From Nitrososphaerales archaeon TH5895 (GTDB taxonomy: Archaea; Thermoproteota; Nitrososphaeria; Nitrososphaerales; Nitrososphaeraceae), in contig JAATVS010000457.1 in NCBI GenBank assembly GCA_014523695.1, positions 1-5,199 on the forward strand: a DNA stretch of 5,199 bases. Direction: 5' to 3'. The first letter of the stretch is position 1. The number at the start of each line of letters is the position of its first letter. The notes below the pieces were generated by a model. It was not told the DNA's origin. It ran no database searches and saw only the letters and a list, made by a program, of their open reading frames with translations. Of this stretch, positions 4,095 through 5,199 are shown piece after piece. The position numbers and the translations under genes are program-made.

Positions 4095-5199
4095 ATGTTA
4101 AATGATAAGTACTCTTCAAATAAAATAACCACCAATTATCTCCCTATCCTGTTTGATGAAAAACTAATTTATGACACCTTTAAGTCTGCACAATCCATAG
4201 AATCTGCCTATCCTATCTTGGCCATCGTGACCGGGACGAAGCCAGATTTTTACAAACAGGCCCCATTAATTGCCGAAGCGGCCAAGGAGAACGTTCCAGC
4301 CTTTGTTATCGATACTGGTCAGCACTATGACGAAGTTCTTGGACATGGAATAAAGGAATTTGGCATCGAGAATATGGTGGCGTGCAATATGCAGATAAGA
4401 GGGAGCCTTATGGAAAAGGCAAGCGAATTGTTGTTAAAATTTGCACATTTTGGAAAGATGTGCAAGGATATGCATCCCTATAATTCTATCCTTCCGATTG
4501 TCCACGGCGATACGTTAGTCGCAGGCATAACTCCTCTATCTTGGCTTTTCGGACTGGGACAGAAAGTGGCCCAAAACGAAGCTGGGCTTCGCTCGATGAG
4601 CCCGGTAACCATAAAGAACCTAGGATATAGCGATCCTACCGCAGAGCAAATTGAATTCTTTGTTGATTCACAGATCGATGAGAAACAATGGTTTTTAACA
4701 AGAGATGAGCCATTCCCAGAACAGGTTGACACGTGGATCTGTTCGGCAGGAACTCAGTACTTTTTTGCCCCGACTGCCATTAATGCTCAAAATTTGATAC
4801 GTGAGGGTTATCCTGAAGAGAATATATACGTCGTTGGCAATTCGGTCGTTGACGCTATCGAAATAAAGCGAAAGAATCGTTCTCCCTCAAGTATATTTGA
4901 TATATATCCAGTATTAGGAACGCAATATACTAACAACAATAATTTAGTTCGCCAAGAGTGGATAAGGGTGGATATACACAGAAGGGAAAACCTTACCAAG
5001 CGCCGGTTTATGGCTATAATCAAAGCGGTGATACAATTAGTTGAGATTGGCTACAAGATAGTTTTGATAAAACTGACTGCCACAGAGCATGCCCTAATAA
5101 AGTATGGCTTGGTGGAGACACTAGATAAATTGGCTCTGGATCATCCACATAATTTTGTCCAAACCGCTCTGTGGAAAGATTATGGGCACGTTATCGAAT
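4095..5199 (+). CDS. Divergent UDP-N-acetylglucosamine 2-epimerase-family protein (3' end outside window)
   Basis: An uninterrupted frame of 368 codons runs from ATG 4095 off the window; TGA 4071 closes it upstream. Epimerase_2 motifs in order are IVTGTKPDFYKQAPL (44-58), DTGQHYDEVLG (73-83), VHGDTLVAG (137-145), NEAGLRSMSP (161-170), PFPEQVDTWI (206-215), FFAPTAINAQNL (223-234), VVGNSVVDAI (246-255), and DIHRREN (293-299). Equivalents of E. coli Asp95, Glu117, Glu131 and His213 are therefore kept as D139, E162, E209 and H295. Differences from the first epimerase are a 40-residue N-terminal extension, Asn161 in place of the usual His of H-x-EAGLR, a roughly 34-residue insertion between E162 and E209, and LTATEHAL where the family has HPRT. 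A UDP-sugar epimerase or related hydrolase is likely, but the substrate may differ. The expected SGG-x-Q motif should lie just past the window. It is the only uninterrupted epimerase-family gene here and may take over from the broken neighbour. Confidence 0.88.
   Translation, partial: MLNDKYSSNKITTNYLPILFDEKLIYDTFKSAQSIESAYPILAIVTGTKPDFYKQAPLIAEAAKENVPAFVIDTGQHYDEVLGHGIKEFGIENMVACNMQIRGSLMEKASELLLKFAHFGKMCKDMHPYNSILPIVHGDTLVAGITPLSWLFGLGQKVAQNEAGLRSMSPVTIKNLGYSDPTAEQIEFFVDSQIDEKQWFLTRDEPFPEQVDTWICSAGTQYFFAPTAINAQNLIREGYPEENIYVVGNSVVDAIEIKRKNRSPSSIFDIYPVLGTQYTNNNNLVRQEWIRVDIHRRENLTKRRFMAIIKAVIQLVEIGYKIVLIKLTATEHALIKYGLVETLDKLALDHPHNFVQTALWKDYGHVIE

Noticed and set aside
3861..4101. Two overlapping plus-strand frames (65 and 72 codons) as real genes
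   Set aside because: They conflict with each other, have no recognised motif, and one overlaps the start of the second epimerase; kept only as a remark on the intergenic region.
4478..5023. Minus-strand frames opposite the second epimerase
   Set aside because: The plus strand carries continuous family motifs over the same bases, so these are antisense shadows.
1..5199. CRISPR array, insertion sequence or transposase
   Set aside because: No regularly spaced direct repeats, transposase motifs or paired terminal inverted repeats were seen on either strand.

Overview
The window looks archaeal, most likely from an ammonia-oxidising Nitrososphaeria (Nitrososphaera/Nitrosocosmicus-type) genome. 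The evidence is arginine encoded mainly by AGA/AGG in several genes (7 of 8 in the first), frequent ATA isoleucine codons, A/T-rich TATA-like boxes about 25-35 bp before starts, and little use of Shine-Dalgarno sites. The lineage is inferred; no rRNA or marker gene is present. All supported genes are on the + strand.

Layout: (1) 2-232, the C-terminal 76 residues of an aldehyde dehydrogenase of the succinate-semialdehyde dehydrogenase type. (2) 233-330, a short intergenic region with interleaved inverted repeats and a good TATA-like box. (3) 331-2291, a pyruvate-kinase-like protein of the long type with an extra N-terminal helical domain. It is split into two overlapping reading frames by a frameshift near 669-693, and it also seems to lack the Arg-X-Asn...His segment of the PK active site. 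(4) 2429-3656, a UDP-GlcNAc 2-epimerase (WecB type) broken at 3263-3267, best explained by loss of two bases from a CA-repeat codon pair. (5) 3657-4094, a 438-bp stretch with no convincing gene but several hairpins. (6) 4095 to the window end, an open frame of at least 368 codons for a second, divergent UDP-GlcNAc 2-epimerase-family protein with a large insertion.

The two epimerase-family genes suggest the edge of a cell-surface glycan or nucleotide-sugar (UDP-ManNAc type) locus. The first copy is broken; the second is uninterrupted and keeps the main catalytic residues but has changed substrate-binding motifs. The aldehyde dehydrogenase and the PK-like gene are central-carbon genes with no obvious functional link to the epimerases.

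The most striking feature is the concentration of damage: two frameshifts and one missing active-site segment in two neighbouring genes. Real gene decay and indel errors in an unpolished assembly both fit the frameshifts. The in-frame loss of the PK motif is harder to explain by simple sequencing error. I did not find clear evidence of a new biological system.
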